Shown: one piece after another, positions 8,603-16,905 of the stretch
Layout of the letters: every line of letters starts with the position of its first letter
Position numbering within the stretch: the stretch's first letter is position 1
Assembly (NCBI RefSeq): GCF_042649825.1
Contig: NZ_JBHSAB010000005.1
Coordinates: 29,697-93,696 of the forward strand
Reading direction: 5' to 3'
Length of the DNA stretch: 64,000 bases
DNA from: Legionella_C dresdenensis
GTDB lineage: Bacteria; Pseudomonadota; Gammaproteobacteria; Legionellales; Legionellaceae
The notes under the pieces: generated by a model
The model's database searches: none
The model's input: the letters and a program-made list of their open reading frames with translations, nothing else
What the model was told of the DNA's origin: nothing
Translations under genes and position numbers: made by a program

Positions 8603-9952
8603 CTACCATCGAGGTCTGGGAGAAGGAGCGGTTGGCTCTGCCACGGGTTGTGGTTTTGGCTGCGGCATATCCCGTAATTGCAGCGAGTGTTTAAACTGAT
8701 TGACGGCAGTTATTGCCAGTACAGTACTTGCCAGCCGGCCAACAGGTGTTTGGGCCAGTGATACCTGTTTTGCCTGTAAAGACTGAATTTTTACCGTCAA
8801 GTCATGAACGCTATTATGTAATTGCGATTGCCTGGTAAAGAAAAAGCGGTGCTGCTCCTGATCTTTTTGACGTTGGTGATTAACTAATGCCTCAAGATTA
8901 AGTGTCTGCTGTTGAGTTTTGAGAAACAGCTCATGAGCGTCTGCTTTTTCTTCCGGGCTTAATTGCTCCAGCGTCTGATTTGCCTTGATTAAATAAAATT
9001 TATCACCCTCTTTGACCAGTTTCTGATTGACGCTTAAAACGTATTTTGCTGCTTTGAATGACAGGGTCAATTCACCTTGCTCATCATACAGCTGCTTTTC
9101 TTTTCGAATAACAGCAAGCATTTCTTTTAAACCAGCAATTTGCAGATTTAAGGAATTTGCTTCGCGTAATTTTTTTTGGGCATGTTCAATTTGCCCATCA
9201 TCAAGCAGCTGGATCGCCTCTTCGGATTGTTTACTAATCCGGTTTTCAAGTTTTACCATTGCAGTATCCAGATGTTGAACCTGGCGTTCAATATCGTTCT
9301 CGAGCGCGATGGTATCCGCCATCTGATTAATCCCATCGATTGCTTTGTTGTACTGTTTGTATTGTATTTTACGGTGTTTAATTTCTGCAATTTGTTTGGA
9401 AACCGCCTGTAACTCATGCTCGATTGAAATAACCTGACAGACATAGTCAGTCAATATTTTTTCAAACTCTATGTCTGATGGCGAAACCGCTAGTACTGTC
9501 GAAGCCGGGGCTGTCATTGTAATCAGTGCATGCCCGTCTTCTTCTTTATGGAGATCGCGGAGGGATTGGTTGTATTGTGCATAGAAATGACTTAAATGGC
9601 GATGCCTGGCTGCTGCTCGCCGCTCCTGCAGCCTTAACAGAAAACCAATTTTAAAATGATCACGCTTCATTTTCTCGATCAACCGGCTAAAATTGATAGC
9701 CTTCTCTGCTTCTTTAAGATCAAATTCGCGCGCCGCTTGTTCTTTTACGGTTGCACCGGCAGAGGTTTTCAGAAAATTGGCGATATCAAAAGTATTTTTC
9801 AATCCGAAACGGCCCAGAGTCTGAGGAATTTTTTGGGACTTGTACGCTGTTTGCAAACCTGAATGCAACTCGAAGAGGTTATCAAATGATAACTCGACCG
9901 AATCCTTATTTTTCCGCTCTAAAACAATGGATTGTTTTTTACTCATAACCAT
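8603..9952 (-). CDS. Unknown coiled-coil protein
   Basis: 449 residues, not recognised. It has no signal peptide or membrane segment and is hydrophilic and strongly helical. Long heptad-like stretches rich in Q, K, E and L occupy roughly residues 140-300 (for example ENDIERQVQHLDTAMVKLEN and HAQKKLREANSLNLQIAGLK) and again at 330-400. The C-terminus is proline- and arginine-rich (PQPKPQPVAEP, then PSPRPRW). The start is the first ATG at 9952, with GAGG six bases upstream; a second ATG two codons in is too far from it. Such cytosolic coiled-coil proteins are common among Legionella effectors, but there is no direct evidence here. It sits 9 bases downstream of the pilin gene, so they may be co-transcribed. 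Confidence 0.7.
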   Translation of the reverse strand: MVMSKKQSIVLERKNKDSVELSFDNLFELHSGLQTAYKSQKIPQTLGRFGLKNTFDIANFLKTSAGATVKEQAAREFDLKEAEKAINFSRLIEKMKRDHFKIGFLLRLQERRAAARHRHLSHFYAQYNQSLRDLHKEEDGHALITMTAPASTVLAVSPSDIEFEKILTDYVCQVISIEHELQAVSKQIAEIKHRKIQYKQYNKAIDGINQMADTIALENDIERQVQHLDTAMVKLENRISKQSEEAIQLLDDGQIEHAQKKLREANSLNLQIAGLKEMLAVIRKEKQLYDEQGELTLSFKAAKYVLSVNQKLVKEGDKFYLIKANQTLEQLSPEEKADAHELFLKTQQQTLNLEALVNHQRQKDQEQHRFFFTRQSQLHNSVHDLTVKIQSLQAKQVSLAQTPVGRLASTVLAITAVNQFKHSLQLRDMPQPKPQPVAEPTAPSPRPRW

Positions 9953-9961
9953 AAAAACCTC

Positions 9962-10393
9962 TTACCAGCATCGGGTTACCGGCCCTGATGGCGCCAGTCC
10001 GCTTGGCCCGGCTGCAATCCCTTTCACACCCAGGTTATTTAATGTTAGCGTCTGGCAGCGGGTATCATTCTCTGATTGTTGATTTCGCGGCCTTGCTTCA
10101 AGAGTATAGCCTGCTGCGGTTGCAGTAATTGCCAGTTGATACCAGCCTTCGGGCGAAAGATTACTGGCCACAATATCGCTGGCTCCTCCAGTACCCATCG
10201 TCGCGCCGACATAAGTATTGTGTTCCGAGTAGTAACGCTCCATCCTTCCTGCCAGATCAAGCAGGGCAGACTGTCCGTCGCTTCGTCGGGCACGAGTTAT
10301 ATACTCAAGATAGCTTGGGTATGCTATGGCAATAAGAATACCGAAAATCACCATTGCAACCAGTAACTCAACGAGAGTAAACCCTTTTTTCAC
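9962..10393 (-). CDS. pilE: Type IV pilin-like protein, PilE family
   Basis: Prepilin of 143 residues with a short leader and a type III signal: KKG then FTLVELLVAMVIFGILIAIA, where PilD-type peptidase cleaves after Gly and methylates Phe; the +5 Glu is present. The globular part has RARRSDGQSALLDLAGRMERYY, typical of PilE minor pilins, and two C-terminal cysteines (RCQTL and RCW) that probably form the D-region disulfide. Translation starts at GTG (10391-10393) behind AAGGAA. It probably joins type IV pilus assembly under the PilS-PilR system found at 41.4-44.3 kb; no other pilus assembly gene is adjacent. Symbol is family-level. Confidence 0.88.
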   Translation of the reverse strand: MKKGFTLVELLVAMVIFGILIAIAYPSYLEYITRARRSDGQSALLDLAGRMERYYSEHNTYVGATMGTGGASDIVASNLSPEGWYQLAITATAAGYTLEARPRNQQSENDTRCQTLTLNNLGVKGIAAGPSGLAPSGPVTRCW

Positions 10394-10481
10394 AGCTTGT
10401 TCCTTGTTAATAATAAAGAATTTAGTCTTTTGCTCCAGTATATACCCAATGCACTTGAAAATGCTATGTTTTGCTTAAAGG

Positions 10482-10507
10482 AGTGTTAGGCTGTAAAGCC
10501 CAACATT
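10482..10507. repeat. Palindrome family B, copy 2
   Basis: AGTGTTAGGCTGTAAAGCCC + AACATT, with one arm mismatch, upstream of the minus-strand pilin gene and of era. This copy lies between divergent genes, so it is not simply a 3'-end hairpin. The remainder of the 293-base gap (10394-10686) holds a TTGACA at 10596-10601 with no convincing -10 partner, and otherwise nothing recognised. Confidence 0.7.
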
Positions 10508-10686
10508 CAATTTCTCCTGCAAATAAACTGCTGCATGTCTTCTTCCCAACTTATTGGCGGTAGTCATATACTCGTGTCTTTCTGGCTTCCATATTTTGAC
10601 AATAGCGTTATTTTACTTTAGCTGGCAAGTGCTTTTTTAAGCCGGCTATGATAAAATGCATTAAAAATAAACAGGACAGATTGTTA

Positions 10687-11574
10687 ATGACAAGTTATTG
10701 TGGATACATTGCGTTGGTTGGCCGGCCGAATGTGGGCAAATCGACTTTACTAAACCGTATTTTACAGCAGAAGCTGAGTATTACTTCGCGCAAACCGCAA
10801 ACGACGCGCCATAGTATTCTGGGTATTCAGACTATTGATGAATATCAATATGTCTATGTCGATACACCGGGTATTCATCAGGGATCTAAAAAAGCGATCA
10901 ATCGCGTGATGAATAAAACCGCCATCAGCGTTTTACGTGATGTGGATGTTGCTGTGTTTGTTGTTGATGGCAGCCGCTGGCAGGATGAAGATGAGTATGT
11001 GCTGAATCTGATAAAGAAAGCGCAGATCCCCTGTATTCTCGCAATCAATAAAGTCGACAAGATAAGTGAAAAGGATGAACTGTTACCCTGGATTGCCCAA
11101 ATCAGCCAAAAGCATAATTTTGAAGCAATTATTCCACTGTCTGCCAAAACAGGGGTACAGGTTGATAATCTTGAGCAGCAGTTAAAAGCTTATTTACCGG
11201 AAGGCCCGCATCTGTTCGCTGATGATCAATTTACTGATAGACCGATTAAATTTCTCTGTGCCGAGTTGCTGCGGGAGAAAATCTTCCGCCTTTGCGGCCA
11301 GGAGATTCCATATTCAACTACGGTTGAAATTGAGTCCTATAAAGATGAAGGCAACCTGGTACGAATCCATGCGCTTATTCTGGTAGATAAACTCAATCAC
11401 AAGCAGATTGTTATCGGGAACAAAGGTCAGAAGTTGAAAGAAATGGCAACTAGCGCCCGTCTCGATATGGAGCAGTTACTGGGCAAAAAAATCTTTTTAC
11501 AGTGCTGGTGCAAGGTAAAAAGCGGTTGGGCCGATGACGAACGCCTGCTCAGGCAGCTTGGTTATGACAATTGA
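10687..11574 (+). CDS. era: GTPase Era
   Basis: Ribosome-assembly GTPase acting on 16S rRNA near the 3' end of the 30S subunit. G motifs: G1 GRPNVGKST, G2 KPQTTRH, G3 DTPG, G4 NKVD; C-terminal KH domain with IVIGNKGQKLKEMATSAR. The chosen ATG (10687) gives the usual short N-terminus MTSYCGYIALVGRP; an ATG 13 codons upstream would add a basic tail with no ribosome-binding site. In most relatives the order is lepB-rnc-era-recO; here rnc is not immediately upstream, and era follows an intergenic region. Confidence 0.97.
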   Translation: MTSYCGYIALVGRPNVGKSTLLNRILQQKLSITSRKPQTTRHSILGIQTIDEYQYVYVDTPGIHQGSKKAINRVMNKTAISVLRDVDVAVFVVDGSRWQDEDEYVLNLIKKAQIPCILAINKVDKISEKDELLPWIAQISQKHNFEAIIPLSAKTGVQVDNLEQQLKAYLPEGPHLFADDQFTDRPIKFLCAELLREKIFRLCGQEIPYSTTVEIESYKDEGNLVRIHALILVDKLNHKQIVIGNKGQKLKEMATSARLDMEQLLGKKIFLQCWCKVKSGWADDERLLRQLGYDN

Positions 11575-12256
11575 GAGCTTTAACGCCTGGCTTATCCATA
11601 AGCAGCCCTCGGGTGATACCAGTACCAGGCTGACTTTTTTTACTGCTGAAAAAGGAATTGTCACTTGCGACTATAAAGGGGGAAGGACTCCCAAAAAGCA
11701 GGCTGCAAGCCAGTTATTTACATCGCTATGGGTTGCAGTGACTTCCCGAAATAACTGGCATTATATCCAAAGCCTTGAATCCCCAGCCCAACCGATAAAT
11801 CTGCAGGGTATTTCCCTGTTTTCAGCCCTTTATTTAAACGAATTAATCTATTACACCCTAAAACCGCAGGATGCCCAGCCAGAATTATTTGAAGCTTACC
11901 AGTTTACCATGCACGCGCTGGAAACGGTGGAGGAACGTTTGGCTATTGAAGTCTTGTTGCGGCAGTTTGAGTGGTTATTATTAAAAAACTGCGGTTATCA
12001 ATTTGCAGAAGAAACGATTAACTCCGAGCCGTTATCGGCGGATAACCGCTATGTTTATATTCCAGGTAAAGGATTTATTGGCGCAGAAAATGGTTTGCCG
12101 GGCGGGGATATTCTGGCGGTGGTTGCAGGGCAGTTTCATGAGGCGGCAGTTTTGAGAACCGCAAAAATTATGATGCGTCAGGCCATTGATTATTTATTGG
12201 ATGGCAGGGTATTAAAATCCAGATCCCTGTTTAGCAGGTTGGGTCGGCATCCTTAA
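11564..12256 (+). CDS. recO: DNA repair protein RecO
   Basis: RecF-pathway mediator that helps load RecA on SSB-coated DNA. The N-terminal OB fold matches family pattern: FNAWLIHKQPSGDTSTRLTFFTAEKG then GIVTCDYKGGR. The C-terminal helical domain has ALYLNELIYYTL and VEERLAIEVLLRQFEWLLL. The four-Cys zinc site of some RecO proteins is not evident. The ATG at 11564 overlaps the end of era by 11 bases and aligns with family starts; an earlier in-frame ATG at 11534 would add ten residues. Length from the chosen start is 230 residues, normal for RecO. Confidence 0.93.
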   Translation: MTIESFNAWLIHKQPSGDTSTRLTFFTAEKGIVTCDYKGGRTPKKQAASQLFTSLWVAVTSRNNWHYIQSLESPAQPINLQGISLFSALYLNELIYYTLKPQDAQPELFEAYQFTMHALETVEERLAIEVLLRQFEWLLLKNCGYQFAEETINSEPLSADNRYVYIPGKGFIGAENGLPGGDILAVVAGQFHEAAVLRTAKIMMRQAIDYLLDGRVLKSRSLFSRLGRHP

Positions 12257-12282
12257 CTTAATGGCAATAAATAAATGCAAAC

Positions 12283-12310
12283 ACGTAGGTTGGGTCGTTT
12301 GACCCAACAG
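12283..12310. repeat. Family A half-site relic
   Basis: GTAGGTTGGGTCGTTTGACC + CAACAG: a single GGTTGGGTC/GACCCAAC palindrome equal to one arm of the full elements at 2894 and 45761. The other arm and the GGACAATTT ends are absent. It sits in the 149-base recO-pdxJ gap; nothing else is recognised there. Confidence 0.65.
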
Positions 12311-12405
12311 TTCCATGCCCGAGAAAATTTTAACAAAAAAGCATAGCTGCCCGTAAAAATAAACGTCATAATCAGGCTTTGTAATTATCAGGCAACAGGT
12401 GTGAT

Positions 12406-13152
12406 ATGTTTAAAGAGATTTTACTGGGTGTTAATATTGATCATATTGCTACCGTACGTCAGGCGCGCGGAACGCGTTATCCTGATCCGGTACAGGCGGC
12501 GATTGATGCTGAAGAGGCCGGAGCTGACGGTATTACCTTACATATGCGTGAAGATTTGCGCCATATTCAGGCTCGCGATGTACGGCTGATTAAAGAAGTA
12601 TTACAGACCCGGATGAATCTTGAACTGGCAGTAACGGACGCAATGCTTGATTTTGCTGAAGAAATTATGCCGGAACATACCTGCCTTGTTCCTGAAAAAA
12701 GAGAGGAACTGACTACCGAAGGTGGTTTGGATGTGGTAGAACATTATGATAAGGTAGTGAATGCAGTTAAGCGTTTACAACAGTTTCACAGCGAAGTGTC
12801 TTTATTTATTGATGCTGATTTTAAGCAGATTGACGCCGCCGTTGCGACGGGTGCGCCTGTTATTGAAATTCATACCGGCTGCTATGCGGATGCAACAACC
12901 GTTGAAGCACGGGAAAAAGAACTGCACAGGATTAAAGAAGCTGCACAGTATGCAGCGGAAAAGGGATTAATTGTTAATGCCGGTCATGGTTTAAATTACC
13001 ATAACGTCAAGCCGGTTGCGGCAATTAACGAATTACATGAACTGAACATTGGCCATGCGATTATTGCGCGCGCGTTGTTTTGCGGACTCAAAGAGGCGGT
13101 AAGGCACATGCGTCAACTCATGGTGGAAGCACGAAACTATGTCAACAAATGA
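12406..13152 (+). CDS. pdxJ: Pyridoxine 5'-phosphate synthase
   Basis: Last step of DXP-dependent vitamin B6 synthesis, condensing 1-deoxyxylulose 5-phosphate with 3-amino-1-hydroxyacetone phosphate. The 248-residue TIM-barrel protein opens with LGVNIDHIATVRQARGTRYPDP, has the conserved GADGITLHMREDLRHIQ (catalytic His/Arg region) and VNAGHGLNYHNV near the C-terminus. The recO-pdxJ gene order is conserved in gammaproteobacteria. Its 3' end overlaps korA by 14 bases. Confidence 0.97.
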   Translation: MFKEILLGVNIDHIATVRQARGTRYPDPVQAAIDAEEAGADGITLHMREDLRHIQARDVRLIKEVLQTRMNLELAVTDAMLDFAEEIMPEHTCLVPEKREELTTEGGLDVVEHYDKVVNAVKRLQQFHSEVSLFIDADFKQIDAAVATGAPVIEIHTGCYADATTVEAREKELHRIKEAAQYAAEKGLIVNAGHGLNYHNVKPVAAINELHELNIGHAIIARALFCGLKEAVRHMRQLMVEARNYVNK

Positions 13153-14962
13153 CGCTATTGTAATTCGTTTCACCGGCGATTCCGGTGATGGTGTACAGCT
13201 ATTGGGTGAGCAACTAACCATTACGGCTGCACTGACAGGTAAAGATGTCCGGACTCTGCCGGATTTTCCTGCTGAAATCCGCGCGCCTGCCGGCACGGTT
13301 GCCGGCGTATCCGGTTTTCAGCTGGCTATGGCGGAAGAAGCCATTTTTACCGCTGGCGAGACGCTCAATGTGCTGGTCGCGCTTAATCCAGCTGCGCTGA
13401 AAAACTCACTGGAATATCTGGCGCCGGGCGGATTGTTACTGATAAATGAAGACAGCTTCCAGGACAAAGACTGGCAAAAAGCAGGCATGGCGCCTGATTT
13501 TCTTGCAAATGCCGCTGAACATTATCAGGTTATCAGTGTGCCGCTGATTACCCATACTTTAAAGGCAGTTGAAGCGCTTGAAATGAATCATGCCCAGGCC
13601 AAAAAAGCCAAGAATTTTTATGTTCTTGGAATGGTGCTGTGGTTATTTGATTTGCCTACAGAGAGCTGTAATGCCTTTATCAGAAAGAAATTCAAAGCTA
13701 ATCCAGCTATAGTCAAAGCGAATGAGATGACCTTACTGGCCGGTTATAATTATGCGATGACTCTGGAGCTGAGCCGCCAGCACTTCATGCTTGGCCATGT
13801 TAATCGTGAGAGCGGTGAATATCGCCAGATCACAGGGGTAGAGGCAGTGGGTCTGGCACTGGCTGCGCTGGCGGTTGGCACCAAAACCAAAATACTGGTT
13901 TCAGGTTATCCAATCACACCATCGTCGGCAATTTTACATGAGTGTGCCCGTCTTGCTGATTATGGAGTGCAGCTGCTGCAGGCTGAAGATGAAATTGCCG
14001 CTATCTGTTCTTGTATTGGCGCAGCTTTTGGCGGATGTCTGGCTTTAACTACAACCTCGGGTCCCGGACTTGATTTAAAAAGTGAAGGCCTGGGCCTGGC
14101 GGTTATGGCAGAACTGCCGCTGGTAGTTATTGATGTCCAACGTGCCGGCGCATCTACCGGGCTGCCTACCAAAACCGGCCAGAGCGATTTACGGCAGGCG
14201 CTATACGGCCGCCATGGTGAAGCGCCTTTGCCGGTCATTGCCGCCAAATCGCCGGCCGACTGCTTTAATACTATTATTGAAGCCTTTACTATCGCAACCA
14301 AATATATGACTCCGGTTATTGTATTAATGGATGCATATATGGCAAATGCGGCAGAGCCCTGGAAAATCCCGGCCTTTGATGCGATAAAATTGCCCGAAAT
14401 CAAAATTAACCGTGATGCCAAGCCTTACCAGCGTGATGAAAATCTTGCGCGTAGTTGGAATATACCGGGTACGCCGGGTTATATTCATCAGTTAGGCGGG
14501 CTGGAAAAGCAGGGCGACGAAGGCAAGGTCAGTTATGATGCGGCAAACCATCAGAATATGGTTAATACCCGCGCCCGTAAAATTGCGGGCATTAACCGCG
14601 ATTATGCTGAGCTGCAGATTGAGGGCAACCAACAGGCTGATACGCTGATAATTGGCTGGGGGAGTACCTACGGCAGCATTAAATCAGCCATTATTCAATG
14701 TGAGCTGGATGGCATTGATGTTGCATTTTTACACTTGCGTCACTTAAATCCGTTACCAGAAGCATTAAAGGTTATATTGGATAAATATAAAACAGTCCTG
14801 GTGGCTGAATTGAACAGCGGCCAGCTCTGTCAGGTGATACGCGGCCAATATCTGATTGATGCCCGTTCAATCAGTCAGTGCAATGGTCAACCTTTTGCAG
14901 TCAGTACTTTGGTTAAGGCAATTAAATCGGAAATAAATCATGACCAACACCTACAAGCGTGA
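13139..14962 (+). CDS. korA: 2-oxoacid:ferredoxin oxidoreductase, fused gamma-alpha subunit
   Basis: With the next gene forms a CoA-acylating 2-oxoacid (probably 2-oxoglutarate) oxidoreductase that reduces ferredoxin. At 607 residues the gamma domain (residues about 1-190, with FTGDSGDGVQLLGEQL and FPAEIRAPAGTVAGVS) is fused in front of the alpha pyrimidine-binding domain (about 215-430, with SGYPITPSSAILHECA, EDEIAAICSCIGAAFGG and TTTSGPGLDLKSEGLG), then a C-terminal transketolase-like domain (GWGSTYGSIKSAI). This fusion is the usual KorA arrangement. Start overlaps pdxJ by 14 bases, end overlaps korB by 23. Substrate choice is by family resemblance, not proven. Confidence 0.9.
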   Translation: MSTNDAIVIRFTGDSGDGVQLLGEQLTITAALTGKDVRTLPDFPAEIRAPAGTVAGVSGFQLAMAEEAIFTAGETLNVLVALNPAALKNSLEYLAPGGLLLINEDSFQDKDWQKAGMAPDFLANAAEHYQVISVPLITHTLKAVEALEMNHAQAKKAKNFYVLGMVLWLFDLPTESCNAFIRKKFKANPAIVKANEMTLLAGYNYAMTLELSRQHFMLGHVNRESGEYRQITGVEAVGLALAALAVGTKTKILVSGYPITPSSAILHECARLADYGVQLLQAEDEIAAICSCIGAAFGGCLALTTTSGPGLDLKSEGLGLAVMAELPLVVIDVQRAGASTGLPTKTGQSDLRQALYGRHGEAPLPVIAAKSPADCFNTIIEAFTIATKYMTPVIVLMDAYMANAAEPWKIPAFDAIKLPEIKINRDAKPYQRDENLARSWNIPGTPGYIHQLGGLEKQGDEGKVSYDAANHQNMVNTRARKIAGINRDYAELQIEGNQQADTLIIGWGSTYGSIKSAIIQCELDGIDVAFLHLRHLNPLPEALKVILDKYKTVLVAELNSGQLCQVIRGQYLIDARSISQCNGQPFAVSTLVKAIKSEINHDQHLQA

Positions 14963-15902
14963 AGATTTTACCAATAGCAATGAAGTGCGTTGGTGCCCCG
15001 GGTGCGGTGATTATGCCATTCTGGCTGCTTTACAGCGCTTGTTGCCTGATTTAGGGTTGGCGCCAGAGCAGCATGTTTTTGTATCAGGCATAGGTTGTGC
15101 GGGCAGGTTGCCTTATTATATGAATACTTATGGTTTTCATACTATTCACGGCCGCGCCACTGCTGTTGCAACCGGGCTTAAAGCCATGCGTGAAGATTTG
15201 ACGGTATGGGTTATCACCGGTGACGGTGATGCGTTGAGTATTGGCGCTAATCATTTGGTGCATTGCCTTCGCCGTAACGTTAACGTCAATATTCTGTTAT
15301 TTAATAATCAGGTATATGGCTTGACCAAAGGCCAGTTTTCGCCGACATCGCAAAAAGGCCAGGTTACTAAAACATCTCCTTATGGGGTGAATAATGAACC
15401 TATGAACCCATTGATGCTTGCTTTAGCTTCTGGAGCAGGGTTTGTTGCGCGTGCAGTTGACAAAGATCCCAATCACCTTGCGGCCATTATGAAAAAAGCC
15501 TATGAGCACAAAGGTTGTTCGTTTGTGGAAATTTATCAGGATTGCAACATCTTCAATCATGGAGCCTTTGATAATTTCGCATTAAAATCAAATCGTGCCG
15601 ATAATACGCTGGTATTAGAACATGGCCAGCCATTAATCTATGGTGCCGAGAAAAATTGGGCCTTGACTCTGGACGGTGATAATTTACAGAAAAGCTGTAA
15701 TACCGAAGCCGCCTGTACCCATGATAGCAGCAATCAGATGGCCGCAATGCGTCTGGCCAGACTGAATTACCCGGATTTTCCGGTGCCGCTTGGGGTTTAT
15801 TATCAGCAGGAAAAGGAAATCTATAATCTGGATAGGCCAACAACCAAGGCCGGAAGTGATGTAGAGCAGTTATTCCGCGCAAGAGCCAGCTGGCAAAGCT
15901 AG
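14940..15902 (+). CDS. korB: 2-oxoacid:ferredoxin oxidoreductase, beta subunit
   Basis: Thiamine-diphosphate-binding subunit partnering the preceding gene. It has WCPGCGDYAIL and GIGCAGR, whose cysteines are the expected ligands of the single [4Fe-4S] cluster, and the ThDP motif GDGDALSIGANHLVHCLRRN with NNQVYGLTKGQFSPTS, typical of KorB. Length 320 fits the family. The ATG lies 23 bases inside korA, indicating strict coupling. No ferredoxin gene is adjacent. A family B palindrome follows the stop within 12 bases. Confidence 0.92.
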   Translation: MTNTYKREDFTNSNEVRWCPGCGDYAILAALQRLLPDLGLAPEQHVFVSGIGCAGRLPYYMNTYGFHTIHGRATAVATGLKAMREDLTVWVITGDGDALSIGANHLVHCLRRNVNVNILLFNNQVYGLTKGQFSPTSQKGQVTKTSPYGVNNEPMNPLMLALASGAGFVARAVDKDPNHLAAIMKKAYEHKGCSFVEIYQDCNIFNHGAFDNFALKSNRADNTLVLEHGQPLIYGAEKNWALTLDGDNLQKSCNTEAACTHDSSNQMAAMRLARLNYPDFPVPLGVYYQQEKEIYNLDRPTTKAGSDVEQLFRARASWQS

Positions 15903-15913
15903 ATCAGAGTCGG

Positions 15914-15939
15914 AGTGTTGGGCTTTACAGCCCAACACT
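15914..15939. repeat. Palindrome family B, copy 3
   Basis: Perfect 26-base palindrome AGTGTTGGGCTTTACAGCCC + AACACT, directly after korB and followed by CTTTCCCCC. It may terminate or stabilise the korAB transcript. Confidence 0.75.
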
Positions 15940-15965
15940 CTTTCCCCCACGCAAAAACACCAGAC

Positions 15966-15994
15966 AAAAAAAATCCCGGCTGCAACCGGGATTC
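15966..15994 (-). terminator. Rho-independent terminator of the BI-1 family gene
   Basis: On the minus strand the sequence reads AATCCCGGTTGCAGCCGGGA followed by TT and a run of T: a 9-bp GC-rich stem with a short loop and an eight-T tail, 15 bases beyond the stop of the minus-strand gene ending at 16009. This is a textbook intrinsic terminator. Confidence 0.88.
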
Positions 15995-16008
15995 AGCTGA
16001 GGAATTTG

Positions 16009-16695
16009 TTAGTCGCGGCTTGAGAACGCGCTCAATAATTGCAGCAGACTGATGAAAAGGTTGTATATTGAAACAAATAGTGTAACAGTCGCTGAAATGT
16101 AGTTTGTTTCACCGCCATGGATAATTTCACTGGTCTGGAACAGAATAAGACCTGATGAAATCAGTACGAAGGCTGCTGAAACCGCGAGTTGCAGGGCAGG
16201 AATCTGGAAAAAGATTCCAGCAATCATTGCCAGCAGTGCAACCATTGAACCAATGAAAAGGAATCCTGACAGGAAGCTGAAATCCTTACGGGTAGTCAAG
16301 GCATAACCTGACAGCGCAAAGAAAATCATACCAGTACCGCCTAACGCTGTACCGATTAATTGCGGTCCATTAGAGAAGCTTGCAATATAAAAATTCAGAA
16401 TTGGGCCGAGGGTATATCCCAGAAAGCCGGTAAAGGCGAATGCGCTAACCAGTCCCCATATGCTGTTTCTAAGCGCCTGAGTTAAAAACATTAAGCCATA
16501 AACACCAACAATCATAACAAGCGGGTTCATGGGGCGTGCATGAATGGCAAAAGCAACATAGGCCATTAAAGCACTGAACATAAAGGTCGCGCCCAGCAGC
16601 AAATAGGTATTGCGGAGTACCTTGTTCGTTGCAAGCACGGACTCACTGCGTTGGCTTAAAACGGTCACATCGTTTCTGTTCATCGATAACTCCAA
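16009..16695 (-). CDS. Bax inhibitor-1 (TMBIM/YbhL) family membrane protein
   Basis: 228-residue polytopic inner-membrane protein with about seven hydrophobic helices after a 30-residue polar N-terminus. Family features include the repeated glycine-rich helices (TAFGGT-like segment LIGTALGGTGMIFFALSGYAL), FTGFLGYTLGPIL, and the C-terminal helix VTLFVSIYNLFISLLQLLSAF ending SRD, where conserved acidic residues form the pH-sensing di-aspartyl site of BsYetJ. Bacterial members are proton/calcium-linked channels or FtsH-associated (YccA). Strong ribosome-binding site TTGGAG precedes the ATG, and an intrinsic terminator follows at 15966. Monocistronic. Confidence 0.9.
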   Translation of the reverse strand: MELSMNRNDVTVLSQRSESVLATNKVLRNTYLLLGATFMFSALMAYVAFAIHARPMNPLVMIVGVYGLMFLTQALRNSIWGLVSAFAFTGFLGYTLGPILNFYIASFSNGPQLIGTALGGTGMIFFALSGYALTTRKDFSFLSGFLFIGSMVALLAMIAGIFFQIPALQLAVSAAFVLISSGLILFQTSEIIHGGETNYISATVTLFVSIYNLFISLLQLLSAFSSRD

Positions 16696-16905
16696 GTTTA
16701 TTTATATATAGTTTAGCACATCTGTGGGCGATTGCCGACATTTCAAGTCTATAGGCTACAAACTTTGCTGGCAAGGCATTTTTCGATGCCTTGAAAGGTA
16801 GAGGGCGTGGCGCTGTGGTAGCAGGCTGTATAATTTGTCGTCTTGCTAAATCATTGTTTTTATAATAGCCTGAACGAACAGTTTTTTAAGTCAATTCATA
16901 ATCAT

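Noticed and set aside
13960..14421. 153-codon frame antisense to korA
   Set aside because: Shadow of a conserved, motif-rich alpha domain.
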